A DNA stretch of 64,000 nt from Pseudodesulfovibrio nedwellii (GTDB taxonomy: Bacteria > Desulfobacterota > Desulfovibrionia > Desulfovibrionales > Desulfovibrionaceae). Every line of letters starts with the position of its first letter. Position 1 is the stretch's first letter. The translations under genes and the position numbers were made by a program. Of the stretch, positions 18,161 to 26,784 are shown piece after piece. The DNA lies in the NCBI RefSeq assembly GCF_027923765.1, contig NZ_AP026709.1, positions 1,855,501-1,919,500 on the forward strand, read 5' to 3'. The notes beneath the pieces are model-generated. The model did no database searches. It had not been told where the DNA came from and saw only the letters and a program-made list of their open reading frames with translations.

Positions 18161-20176
18161 ATGACCCCGGACACACGCACGCTGACCAAAGCACATTCTC
18201 TCAGCCGCAGAGCCGCCATTCTGCAAATGGGTCTGATCGGCATCATCGTTCTTTGTTTTTCTGCCGCCATTATTGGATTCAATGCCTACCGGCTAAAACT
18301 GCACCTTTCCGATCAAACCCAAAATATTTCCCATCTAGCCAGAACCAGCCTTGCTTCCGCTGTCTGGCAGGTCGACCACGCTTCAGCTAAAGACTTTATC
18401 GACGCGGTCTTTCAGGATGAAACGGTAGTGTTTGCACAGGTTGTCACTGGCCGAGAAATCATGGCCGTTAAAACCCGTCCTCGGTTCGCCGACAAAAACT
18501 TCACTTTTTTCAAAAACAACCGACAATTTCTGACAAGTTCCGTGGAAATCAAAAAATACGGAGACTGGATCGGCACGTTCCGCCTCGCAGTTTCCACGGA
18601 GAGATACCATCAGGAAATTGGCATTTACGTCATTGCCACCCTGATTCTTGCCATGTTGCTCATCGGGGCGATCTCCCTGACGTCGTATTTATTCACACGG
18701 AAAAAGTTTTTTGCCCCGCTCAAACGAATTGAGACATCCGCAGCCTTTATCGCGGACGGAGATCTTGATGCCTACATCGACACCTCTGCTCCCAATGAAC
18801 TCGGAAATCTTGCACGAGCTATTGATGACATGCGAGAATCCCTTCGCCACCTCATTGATGACCTTCAGGAAGCCAACTCCAAACTGCAAAACCACCAAAA
18901 TATCCTGGAAACAACCGTCAAAAAACGCACCGAAGAACTTGAGGCCAAGAACCTTTCTTTGAACGCGGCACTCGAAGAAATACGCAATTCCAAAAAAACC
19001 GCTGAAGTCGCCAACCAGGCAAAGAGTAGTTTTCTCGCGAGCATGAGCCACGAAATTCGCACACCTATGAATGCCATCCTCGGTATGGCCGATATTCTCT
19101 GGGAAACAAAACTCTCCGAAGATCAAGCAAAATATGTCAATGTTTTCCGCACTGCCGGAGAAAGCCTTTTGGAAATCCTCGACGATATTCTGGACTTGTC
19201 AAAAATTGAAGCCGGACATTTGAAGCTGGAGTCCACATGGTTCTCACTCAAAGAAACTATGGACAAAATGTGCACCATCATTAACACCAAGGCACAACAA
19301 AAAGGGCTGTCGCTGGCCTGCACAATTCCTCCGCAAGTTCCTGATCGGCTGCAAGGTGATCCAACACGACTCAGACAGATCTTACTCAATCTGCTCGGTA
19401 ACGCCGTCAAATTTACCGACTCCGGCTCCGTAAATCTCGCGGTTCAAACAGCACCCGGTCCCGCTGGCAAAACCACCCTCCAATTTTCCATTACGGACAC
19501 GGGTATGGGAATATCCGGCGACAAACTCTCTACAATTTTCGATTCCTTTACCCAAGCGGACAGTTCCACGACCCGCGAATTCGGCGGCACTGGCCTAGGG
19601 CTGGCCATCAGTAAACAATTGACACAGCTTATGGATGGACGCATCTGGGCAGAAAGCACACCGGGACGCGGCAGCACGTTCCACTTTACTGTCTGTTTCA
19701 ACGCTGACTCAAAAGCCGAATCAAGCCCCGGCGAGGGACTGATTGAAGGCGATGAAAAGCCGTTGCCCGAGACAAACATCCTCATGATGGAAGATTCCAA
19801 ATACAACGCTTTCGTCATCCAGACCTATTTAAAAGGCACGCAATGTCTCCTAACCGTGGTGGAAAACGGCAAGGAAGGATTTGAAATTTTCAAACAGGGC
19901 GGATGGGACCTGATTCTCATGGATATTCAAATGCCACTGATGGACGGTTATTCAACTACACAGGCTATCCGTACATGGGAATCCGAACAAAACGCCACCC
20001 CCATTCCCATTGCCGCAATGACGGCGCACGCACTGGAGGAAGATGCCAAACGATGCCTCGACGCAGGAGCGAATCTGCATATTCCCAAGCCGGTCAAAAA
20101 AAGCACACTTTTTGATGCCATTCGCCAAATGACAGACTCAACATCTACCAAGAACACGGGGACTGACAATGACTAA
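18161..20176 (+). CDS. Membrane hybrid sensor histidine kinase
   Basis: 671 residues. Membrane segments at about 21-45 and 152-175 enclose a ~105-residue periplasmic sensor region. Next come a HAMP linker, a coiled coil (about 230-285), a HisKA domain with the phosphorylated His in FLASMSHEIRTPMNAIL, an ATPase domain (N box LLNLLGNAVKFTD; G boxes DTGMGISGDKL and GGTGLGLAIS), and a C-terminal receiver with the phosphorylated Asp in LILMDIQMPLMDGY. The kinase therefore carries out an internal phosphorelay step and needs a further partner for output; none with a DNA-binding domain lies in the operon. It is the first gene of an operon: its stop overlaps the next start by 8 bases. Confidence 0.93.
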   Translation: MTPDTRTLTKAHSLSRRAAILQMGLIGIIVLCFSAAIIGFNAYRLKLHLSDQTQNISHLARTSLASAVWQVDHASAKDFIDAVFQDETVVFAQVVTGREIMAVKTRPRFADKNFTFFKNNRQFLTSSVEIKKYGDWIGTFRLAVSTERYHQEIGIYVIATLILAMLLIGAISLTSYLFTRKKFFAPLKRIETSAAFIADGDLDAYIDTSAPNELGNLARAIDDMRESLRHLIDDLQEANSKLQNHQNILETTVKKRTEELEAKNLSLNAALEEIRNSKKTAEVANQAKSSFLASMSHEIRTPMNAILGMADILWETKLSEDQAKYVNVFRTAGESLLEILDDILDLSKIEAGHLKLESTWFSLKETMDKMCTIINTKAQQKGLSLACTIPPQVPDRLQGDPTRLRQILLNLLGNAVKFTDSGSVNLAVQTAPGPAGKTTLQFSITDTGMGISGDKLSTIFDSFTQADSSTTREFGGTGLGLAISKQLTQLMDGRIWAESTPGRGSTFHFTVCFNADSKAESSPGEGLIEGDEKPLPETNILMMEDSKYNAFVIQTYLKGTQCLLTVVENGKEGFEIFKQGGWDLILMDIQMPLMDGYSTTQAIRTWESEQNATPIPIAAMTAHALEEDAKRCLDAGANLHIPKPVKKSTLFDAIRQMTDSTSTKNTGTDND

Positions 20177-20675
20177 ACCGACTCTCATCTGGTGCCATGG
20201 TTCTCTCAGCCACCCCTGGGGAGCCAAGAGCAAAGCCTTGGCGGCAACGGCTAAAGAGTTGGGATTGTCCATGGAAGCCCCAGACTTTCAAAATATTGAA
20301 AATGCGGACGAACGGGTTGAGCATCTTGTGAAACGCCTGAAAGCACTTGATGGTCCACCCATTCTTGTTGGATCGAGCATGGGAGGATATGTCGCTGCAG
20401 CGGCTGCCAGGCATGTGAAAACCAAAGGCCTTTTTCTGTTGGCTCCGGCTTTCTATCTTCAAGGTTATGCCCTGCACGTCTTCACTAACCTGCCAAAAAA
20501 GCTTACAGTTATTCATGGATGGACCGATGACGTCGTCCCCGTTGACAATTCTTTGCGCTTTGCCAAAACCCACAAGGCGAATCTCCACGTCTTCAACGAC
20601 ACACACAGGTTAGAAAACAGCACGGACAGACTGTGCGCGATATTCAACCGTTTCCTGATAACTGTCACAGCCTAG
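20169..20675 (+). CDS. Small alpha/beta hydrolase (YqiA/RBBP9-like)
   Basis: 168 residues. TLIWCHGSLSHPWGAKS gives the oxyanion region, VGSSMGGYVAAAAA is the nucleophile elbow G-S-S-M-G with catalytic Ser, GWTDDVVPVD supplies the Asp, and DTHRLEN the His. All three catalytic residues are therefore visible. Size and pattern resemble YqiA-type esterases; substrate unknown. Cytosolic, no signal peptide. It overlaps the hybrid kinase by 8 bases and is followed after 14 bases by the exported rhodanese gene, so it is translated as part of the same operon. Confidence 0.8.
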   Translation: MTKPTLIWCHGSLSHPWGAKSKALAATAKELGLSMEAPDFQNIENADERVEHLVKRLKALDGPPILVGSSMGGYVAAAAARHVKTKGLFLLAPAFYLQGYALHVFTNLPKKLTVIHGWTDDVVPVDNSLRFAKTHKANLHVFNDTHRLENSTDRLCAIFNRFLITVTA

Positions 20676-20689
20676 AGTTAAAAAAAACC

Positions 20690-21853
20690 ATGCACACGCA
20701 CTCGCACACATTTCCATTCCTCGCGATCCTCATGATTGTGACACTTCTGTGCCCGCTCATACCGGCCCACGCTCAGGAAGATTTTCCACTGCGCCCATAT
20801 TACCCGGAAGTCACCCCCATCACGACAGACAAACTCATGGCAGAGTATGATATAACCGTGATCGTCGACATCCGATCTCGACTCGAATACGAGGTTGCCC
20901 GCATCAACAAGGCAATCCTCCTCCCCCTCACCTTAGAAAACTTTGCCGACAAACTGGAAGAAGTCCGTCCAAAACACAGCGCAAAACCAATGGCCTTTTA
21001 TTGTAACGGTCATTCCTGCGCCAAAAGCTATCAGGCGGCCCAGCTCGCCCTCTCCCTCGGATTCGAAAACGTTTTCGTATATGACGGTGGCATTTTTGAC
21101 TGGATTACCGCCATCCCGAAAAGGGGAACGCTCATGGGGGAAACACCGGCCCGCGCAGACCGTATTATCGATTCCCAAAAATTTCTCCAGCACCAGATTT
21201 CCTATGACGAATTCTTGGCTGCTTCCAAAGAACCAAACACGGTTGTCATTGATATCCGTGATCCATTCCAACGAGACAGCGGCCCCAGAATCGACGACAT
21301 TCGCAACATCCCGCTGGACCCACTCCTTGACCTTGTAACATCTCGTATCTGGACAGAAAAAAAACTCCTCTTTTTTGATGCCGTCGGCAAACAAATTCGT
21401 TGGCTGCAATACTTCCTGAACGCTTATGATTACTTCGATTACGCGTTCCTCGAAGGCGGCATGCGTGCCATTGCCAACGATCCCACCAAGATCAAACCCG
21501 TCATTGAAACCGACCAGACAGTCATTACCAGCCAGTCCATGCTTCTCAAACTGACGGCAGATCAACGACTGGACAATGCCGATCGCAAAGTCATCAGTTA
21601 TCTGCTTGCCAACATCAAATTCAACAATTACGTGGTAATCGACATTAATGACGTCAGCCGGGACACGGGTATCAGCTCATCCCTGCTTACCAATTCAATG
21701 AAAAAACTCACCACTTTCGGTTACGCAACACACTCGATAATGCAAGGGATGCTCATCGCACAGGTTGACCCGCGTCTAGCCTGGAAAGGCGACCCCGACA
21801 GCCCACTCTGGAATCACAAAGTCAAGGAATTCGATGCTGCCATTCAACAATAG
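20690..21853 (+). CDS. Exported double-rhodanese protein with C-terminal winged-helix-like domain
   Basis: 387 residues from the ATG at 20690 (MHTHSHTFPFLAIL), which gives a clear signal peptide ending at PAHAQ; the longer in-frame opening overlaps the hydrolase gene. First rhodanese domain about 50-165, with the active-site loop FYCNGHSCAKS. Second rhodanese-like domain about 185-290, where the loop (LLFFDAVGKQIRW) lacks Cys and is presumably inactive. Residues about 310-380 (DRKVISYLLANIKF; DVSRDTGISSSLLTNSMKKL; AQVDPRLAWKGD) resemble a winged helix of the RepL type. A DNA-binding-like fold behind a signal peptide is unexpected; it may be a protein-interaction domain in the periplasm. Its 3' end overlaps the NMT1 gene by 20 bases. 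Confidence 0.75.
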   Translation: MHTHSHTFPFLAILMIVTLLCPLIPAHAQEDFPLRPYYPEVTPITTDKLMAEYDITVIVDIRSRLEYEVARINKAILLPLTLENFADKLEEVRPKHSAKPMAFYCNGHSCAKSYQAAQLALSLGFENVFVYDGGIFDWITAIPKRGTLMGETPARADRIIDSQKFLQHQISYDEFLAASKEPNTVVIDIRDPFQRDSGPRIDDIRNIPLDPLLDLVTSRIWTEKKLLFFDAVGKQIRWLQYFLNAYDYFDYAFLEGGMRAIANDPTKIKPVIETDQTVITSQSMLLKLTADQRLDNADRKVISYLLANIKFNNYVVIDINDVSRDTGISSSLLTNSMKKLTTFGYATHSIMQGMLIAQVDPRLAWKGDPDSPLWNHKVKEFDAAIQQ

Positions 21854-22835
21854 ATCGACTAAAATCCCAGGGACAACGGCTTGTACCATGTTGCTGATTG
21901 CGGCCTTGGCCATCGCATTGTCCCCTGTCTATGCGCAGGCTTTGGACAAGACGAGCCTTGTTCTGCAGTGGCTTCCACAGGCTCAATTTGCCGGATATTT
22001 CGTAGCCAAGGACAAAGGTTTCTATGAGGAAGAAGGCATTGACCTCACCCTTATATCTGGTGGCCCGGATGTACTTGCCAGTGAACAACTCGACGCTGGC
22101 AACGCGGAATTCGCCACCCTATTTCTCACAACAGGTCTACAACGAAGGACAACCCTGCCTATCGTCAACATCGGCCAGTTCGTGCAACGGTCGGCACTCA
22201 TGCTCATTGCCAAAAAATCCTCGTGCATTACCTCGTTCAAAGACTTGAATGGCAAAAAAATCGGCCTGTGGGGTAACGAATTCCAAATTCAGGCTCGAGC
22301 CCTCTTTCGTCAAATGAACCTCAAGGTAACAGTGGTTCCGCAGTCCTCTTCGCTTGACCTATTCCTGCGCGGCGGAGTCCATGCAGCCTCAGGCATGTGG
22401 TATAATGAATATCACACACTTCTTACCTACGGTCTTGATGAAGAAGAACTCCACCCCTTGTTTTTCAATGATGCCGGCCTAAATTTCCCGGAAGATGGCA
22501 TATACTGTCTGGAACAAACGGTCGAAATGCGCCCCGAACTGTGCCAAAAGCTGGTCCGGGCCACCATCAAGGGTTGGGAATACACCTTTGCCCATCAGGA
22601 TGAAGCTCTCGATATAGTCATGCACCGCATGCAATCAGCTAGAGTCCCGGCAAACCGCGCACATCAGCGATGGATGCTGAAACGAATGGAAGATATCATC
22701 ATGACCGATGAAGCCGCCACCATGGGAGTCCTTCGCAAGGACGACTTTGAACGGGTTCGTCAAACGTTGCTGGATACCGGTTTTCTAGATACAGCCCCAA
22801 CTTTCGAAGAATTCTACAAAGGGGCACTCCAATGA
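21834..22835 (+). CDS. Periplasmic NMT1/THI5-like binding protein
   Basis: 333 residues with a signal peptide (about 1-36, LLIAALAIALSPVYAQA). The mature protein starts LVLQWLPQAQFAGYFVAKDK and GFYEEEGIDLTL, the hallmark of NMT1/THI5-type proteins, which bind thiamine pyrimidine precursors, taurine or similar ligands. No ABC permease or ATPase is in the operon. It overlaps the upstream rhodanese by 20 bases and the downstream phosphatase by 4 (ATGA), so it is tightly coupled to signalling genes. I infer a role as periplasmic ligand sensor for the membrane phosphatase. Ligand unknown. Confidence 0.85.
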   Translation: MLPFNNRSTKIPGTTACTMLLIAALAIALSPVYAQALDKTSLVLQWLPQAQFAGYFVAKDKGFYEEEGIDLTLISGGPDVLASEQLDAGNAEFATLFLTTGLQRRTTLPIVNIGQFVQRSALMLIAKKSSCITSFKDLNGKKIGLWGNEFQIQARALFRQMNLKVTVVPQSSSLDLFLRGGVHAASGMWYNEYHTLLTYGLDEEELHPLFFNDAGLNFPEDGIYCLEQTVEMRPELCQKLVRATIKGWEYTFAHQDEALDIVMHRMQSARVPANRAHQRWMLKRMEDIIMTDEAATMGVLRKDDFERVRQTLLDTGFLDTAPTFEEFYKGALQ

Positions 22836-24760
22836 AACGTTGGCCCATTGCTTTCAAACTCACGCTTTTCATCCTGTCCTGCGCCTTCGTTATCGTAGGA
22901 GCCATCGTAGGGTATAACTACTATTACTCTCGCGATATCATCCTTCGCCAAACACGGGACAATTCGCGTCTTCTCGCTCGCGAAACCGCAGGCAGCATAG
23001 ACGCGACGCTTTACAGCGTACAAAAAGTTGCTGAAAACATTGCGTTTTCCCTTGAAGACGCGACCATGACTTCGCAAGAAATTTTGGAACTTAATCGCCG
23101 GGTACTAGCAAACAATCCCGAAATATACGGTATGGCGATAGCCTTTGAACCGTATTCTCTCGAACCGGACAAACTTTACTTCGCACCATACTATTTCCGT
23201 TCCGGTGGCCGCATCGGTTTCACCATGCTCGGAGATGCAAAATACAGATATTTTTACATGGATTGGTACCAGTTGCCCAAAGAACTGGGACACCCGGTCT
23301 GGACTGAACCATATTTTGACGAAGGCGGCGGCGGTGTTGTAATGGCGACTTATGCTGTACCTTTTTTCCGAACAAAGAACGGAAAAACCACCTTTGCTGG
23401 TGTTGTCACAGCAGATATTTCTCTGAGTAAACTTCAGGAAAGAGTGGCAAAAATCCGTATCTTTGACACTGGATACGCCTTCCTGCTTTCCCGACACGGA
23501 ACTTTCATCACACACCCGGATCGTCGACTGGTCATGAATCAAACCATTTTCTCGCTGGCTGAAGAACTCGGTTCTGACCGGCTCCGCAAACTGGGCCAGG
23601 ACATGCTTTCTGGCGTGACCTCATTCGTGGCAGCCGGCAAGGCCATCAATGATCAGGAATGTTACCTGTACTCGAAAGGCCTTGAATATGGCGGCTGGTC
23701 TCTAGGCATTCTCTTTCCCAAAGATGAAATGCTGGCCGATGTCCACAGTCTTTCGAAAACCATGGGCTTGATAGGTCTGGCAGGCTTTGCTCTTCTTGCT
23801 TTTGTCACCATGGGCATCGCGCGACGTATCACACACCCTCTGCGTCAATTGTCGGGAGCCGCCCGTGAAATTGCCTCTGGAGATCTGGACGTCATGCTTC
23901 CAGAAATATCCAGCCGTGATGAAGTAGGCGACCTGACGGACTCCTTCCGTTACATGAAGGCGTCCCTCAAGGAATTCATTCAGGATCTGACCTCCACAAC
24001 AGCGGCCAAGGAACGTATCGAGTCCGAACTCCGCATTGCCCGCGAAATACAAATGGGTATCCTACCCAAGCTCTTCCCGGCCTTTCCTGAACGCAAGGAA
24101 TTCGAGGTATTCGCTTCCATTGAACCGGCCAAGGAAGTTGGAGGAGACCTCTACGACTTCTTCTTCGTGGATGAAAAGCATTTCTGTTTCCTGGTAGGCG
24201 ATGTCTCCGGCAAAGGCGTCCCCGCTGCCTTTTTTATGGCCGTGACCAAAACATTGCTCAAGGTTGTCTCAGAAAAGGGACTCAACCCCGGTGAGGTTCT
24301 GACCAAAGTCAACGCCGATCTTTCTGCCGATAACGAATCCTGTATGTTTGTCACCTTGTTCCTGGCTGTCATGAACATCGAAACCGGCGAAATCAAATAT
24401 GCCAATGCCGGTCACAATCCTCCCGTCTTTATGCCATGCGGAGGCACACCTGAATGGATTCCGCCTTTTGGCGAACCAGTTGCAGGCATCATGGAGGACA
24501 TGGAGTACTCGACCAAGACCATGACCATGAAAAAAGGGGATATCATGTTCATCTACACCGATGGTGTAACTGAAGCCATGAATCCGGACAAAAAACTCTA
24601 CTCAGAAGACCGCCTCATGAATCTGCTTGTTTCCATGGAAGAACCGTTCGCGCCCAAGTTGGTCAAAGACGTTAATAGTTCAATTAAAGAGTTTACACTC
24701 GGAGCCGAACAGTCAGACGACATCACCATGCTCGCTATGCAATTCATGGGTAAGTGCTAG
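22832..24760 (+). CDS. Membrane sensor with SpoIIE/RsbU-type PP2C phosphatase domain
   Basis: 642 residues. Membrane segment near 8-30, a large periplasmic double-Cache-like sensor (about 35-300; YFRSGGRIGFTMLGDAKYRY, WTEPYFDEGGGGVVMATYAV), second membrane segment near 305-328, HAMP, a short coil, and a PP2C-type serine phosphatase domain (about 400-640). The phosphatase shows EIQMGILPK, KEVGGDLYDFFFV (metal Asp), VGDVSGKGVPAAFFM, NAGHNPP and YTDGVTEAMN. RsbU-type proteins dephosphorylate an anti-anti-sigma partner in partner-switching pathways; no such partner is in the window. Last gene of the operon; ATGA overlap with the NMT1 gene. Confidence 0.92.
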   Translation: MKRWPIAFKLTLFILSCAFVIVGAIVGYNYYYSRDIILRQTRDNSRLLARETAGSIDATLYSVQKVAENIAFSLEDATMTSQEILELNRRVLANNPEIYGMAIAFEPYSLEPDKLYFAPYYFRSGGRIGFTMLGDAKYRYFYMDWYQLPKELGHPVWTEPYFDEGGGGVVMATYAVPFFRTKNGKTTFAGVVTADISLSKLQERVAKIRIFDTGYAFLLSRHGTFITHPDRRLVMNQTIFSLAEELGSDRLRKLGQDMLSGVTSFVAAGKAINDQECYLYSKGLEYGGWSLGILFPKDEMLADVHSLSKTMGLIGLAGFALLAFVTMGIARRITHPLRQLSGAAREIASGDLDVMLPEISSRDEVGDLTDSFRYMKASLKEFIQDLTSTTAAKERIESELRIAREIQMGILPKLFPAFPERKEFEVFASIEPAKEVGGDLYDFFFVDEKHFCFLVGDVSGKGVPAAFFMAVTKTLLKVVSEKGLNPGEVLTKVNADLSADNESCMFVTLFLAVMNIETGEIKYANAGHNPPVFMPCGGTPEWIPPFGEPVAGIMEDMEYSTKTMTMKKGDIMFIYTDGVTEAMNPDKKLYSEDRLMNLLVSMEEPFAPKLVKDVNSSIKEFTLGAEQSDDITMLAMQFMGKC

Positions 24761-24796
24761 AAATAAAAAACAAACTATACGAATAAAGAACCAAAG

Positions 24797-24833
24797 CCCC
24801 TCATTCTCCTATACTATATAGAGGAATGAGGGG
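24797..24833 (+). terminator. Hairpin after the signalling operon
   Basis: CCCCTCATTC at 24797-24806 pairs with GAATGAGGGG at 24824-24833. No T-run follows on the plus strand, so it may be an mRNA-end hairpin or a weak terminator. Confidence 0.5.
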
Positions 24834-24982
24834 TAACGTGTTGTAGTTTCACTACAAAGGTTCCTTTTTTCTCTCATTCATCAAAGAACTTCCCCCTTTT
24901 TTTACTTTTCGTTGGCACAAAAATGAAAAAGGGAGTAACTTTCACCACAAGGCAGAAAAATTCAACATGTGGGGGGTAAAGC

Positions 24983-25288
24983 ATGTTTGAGAAGAATCTG
25001 ACCAAGAAAATGCAGGACGTGGTCCTGGAGGGTCGCATTCCGGCCAAGGAAGTGTCCCGAGTCATCAGGAAGCCGTATTCGACACTGCTTCGTGAGCTCA
25101 ATCCGTTTGACACACATGCCAAACTTGGCGCCGAAACCATGTTCGAAATTGTGAAGGTAACGCACAACGTTGCCATCATTGAATTCATGGCTCGGGAAAT
25201 GGGTTACACCCTCATGCCTGTTGAGGGCGTGAAAACGGGCAAGCCCCGGTCAACCAACCTCATGCGCGGTCGGGAAGCTACCATGTAG
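24983..25288 (+). CDS. Phage CII-like small regulatory protein (second copy)
   Basis: 101 residues, MFEKNLTKKMQDVVLEGRI followed by KPYSTLLRELNPFD and AKLGAETMFEIVKVTHN; clearly a paralogue of the protein at 17741 with a longer basic C-terminal tail (KTGKPRSTNLMRGRE). GGGGGGTAAAGC precedes the ATG. Family resemblance is to Phage_CP76 / CII regulators, so DNA binding is likely. The promoter differs: TTGGCAC occurs at about 24913, but no GC follows at the -12 position. The two copies bracket the five-gene signalling operon; no other phage genes are nearby, suggesting domesticated regulators rather than a prophage. Confidence 0.75.
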   Translation: MFEKNLTKKMQDVVLEGRIPAKEVSRVIRKPYSTLLRELNPFDTHAKLGAETMFEIVKVTHNVAIIEFMAREMGYTLMPVEGVKTGKPRSTNLMRGREATM

Positions 25289-25447
25289 CGCCCAGCCGAA
25301 CCACACGTCGAGCGTCCCGGGATGCTTCACGCATCTCGGGGCTTCGGCATGGGCATTCCCAAATCACAACTTACCGTTTCATTTTGACTTTATGAAACGT
25401 TTGGTTTCTACTGTCTGTTGTACACAAACGCTCCAAGGAGGAAGGGC

Positions 25448-26713
25448 ATGTCCCAGGATACTTTCAAAAAAGCACTCGCCGTCGGTCGTCCGCCGAACGT
25501 CGTTCAAAATTTCCCAGGTTCCCAGGCACTGCTTGTCAGTGGCAAGGTCATTGATCGTGCCATGACTGCCAAAGGCGGCGCCATGACCATCGCAGCAAAC
25601 GGCCGCAACATCTTCATTATCGAAGGCGCTCTCAAAGCAGCCCAGCGTGCCAACGCTGCCATCATCATTGAAATCGCACGTTCCGAAGCCACATACTGCC
25701 CCACCACCTTGTGGAACATTGCACGCAGAGTCGATTATCTGTGTAACAAGCTCGGCATTACCATCCCGGTAGCCGTGCACGCAGACCACTATTTCATTAA
25801 ATCATGGGATGGCGTGGCCGAGGCCAAAGCGGAAATCCCATCGGTATTCGATGCAGGCATCACTTCCATCGCCATCGATGCCTCACACATGACTGACGAC
25901 CTCAACCTTCTTGCCAACCTCGTTGTTGCGCCAACTATCCCGACATGGGCCGGTTACGAAACGGAGATCGGTGAGATTAAAGGCGAATTTGGCCTGTCCA
26001 GTCCGGTGGAAGCCAAGTTTTTGTGCCAAGGACTCAATGCCCACAATTTTTGCCCTGACTGGATCGCTCTCAACAACGGCACCACCCACGGCATTGAGGC
26101 ATCTGGTGAAGGAATTCAGGTCGATCTGACCGCTAAAATCCATGAAACGCTTAAACCGTATGGCACCTCCGGTGCACAGCACGGTACTTCCGGCAATGAT
26201 TCTGCTCGCCTGCGCGAAATTGCAGCACAGACAGCCACCACCAAAGCCAACGTGGCCACAGCCCTTCAGATGATCGGTTGGGGAGTGAAGGTCAATGAAT
26301 TCGGCAATGCCATCATGGACGGCGATCACTTTGCCAAGGTGACCGGTACAGGCGTGGATGATGCATTGTGGGATGAGATGGTCGCATACGCTGACGACAA
26401 CGGCATTTCTGGCGGCAACTACAAGAAGCTCAATCTCGTCTTCGAACGCCGCTGGCAGGGCCAAAGTCAGGCAATACGTCAACGCATGGCAGACAATGTG
26501 GAAGGATTCGTCTACGACCTTCTGGTCAACGTTTTCAACGCACAGGACACTGCTCCGATTGCATACGACCTGATCCTTGAAGCAGGCTCCTACGACCTCG
26601 GCCCCAAAGCCAAACAATTTGAAGATCCTGCCGAATGGACCGAGGAAAAAATCAAGGCCATGGCTGCCTCGATTGACACCGACAAAGGTCCCGAAGGCGA
26701 CTTCGACGACTAA
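25448..26713 (+). CDS. Class II fructose-bisphosphate aldolase family protein (long form)
   Basis: 421 residues from the ATG at 25448, chosen for the strong AAGGAGGAAGGGC site just upstream; the in-frame codon at 25418 has none. Zinc-aldolase landmarks: PVAVHADHYFIKS (HADH, metal His and catalytic Asp), TSIAIDASHM, EIGEIKGEFG, NNGTTHGI and GAQHGTSGND (phosphate binding). Class II aldolases are usually 290-360 residues, so this belongs to a longer subgroup. It would cleave or form ketose bisphosphates in central carbon metabolism; the exact sugar is not certain. Monocistronic, with its own terminator 25 bases downstream. Confidence 0.8.
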   Translation: MSQDTFKKALAVGRPPNVVQNFPGSQALLVSGKVIDRAMTAKGGAMTIAANGRNIFIIEGALKAAQRANAAIIIEIARSEATYCPTTLWNIARRVDYLCNKLGITIPVAVHADHYFIKSWDGVAEAKAEIPSVFDAGITSIAIDASHMTDDLNLLANLVVAPTIPTWAGYETEIGEIKGEFGLSSPVEAKFLCQGLNAHNFCPDWIALNNGTTHGIEASGEGIQVDLTAKIHETLKPYGTSGAQHGTSGNDSARLREIAAQTATTKANVATALQMIGWGVKVNEFGNAIMDGDHFAKVTGTGVDDALWDEMVAYADDNGISGGNYKKLNLVFERRWQGQSQAIRQRMADNVEGFVYDLLVNVFNAQDTAPIAYDLILEAGSYDLGPKAKQFEDPAEWTEEKIKAMAASIDTDKGPEGDFDD

Positions 26714-26737
26714 CCTCTAGAGGCATCGCACACTATG

Positions 26738-26770
26738 GCCCGCATTGGTTTATACTAATGCGGGCTTTTT
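26738..26770 (+). terminator. Terminator of the aldolase gene
   Basis: GCCCGCATT at 26738-26746 pairs with AATGCGGGC at 26757-26765, followed by TTTTT. Confidence 0.9.
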
Positions 26771-26784
26771 ATGTGTATTCACTA

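Noticed and set aside
24905-24930. Sigma-54 promoter before the second CII-like gene
   Set aside because: TTGGCAC is present but the expected GC at -12 is missing.
17741-25288. A prophage around the CII-like proteins
   Set aside because: No structural, integrase or lysis genes; the interval is a signalling operon.
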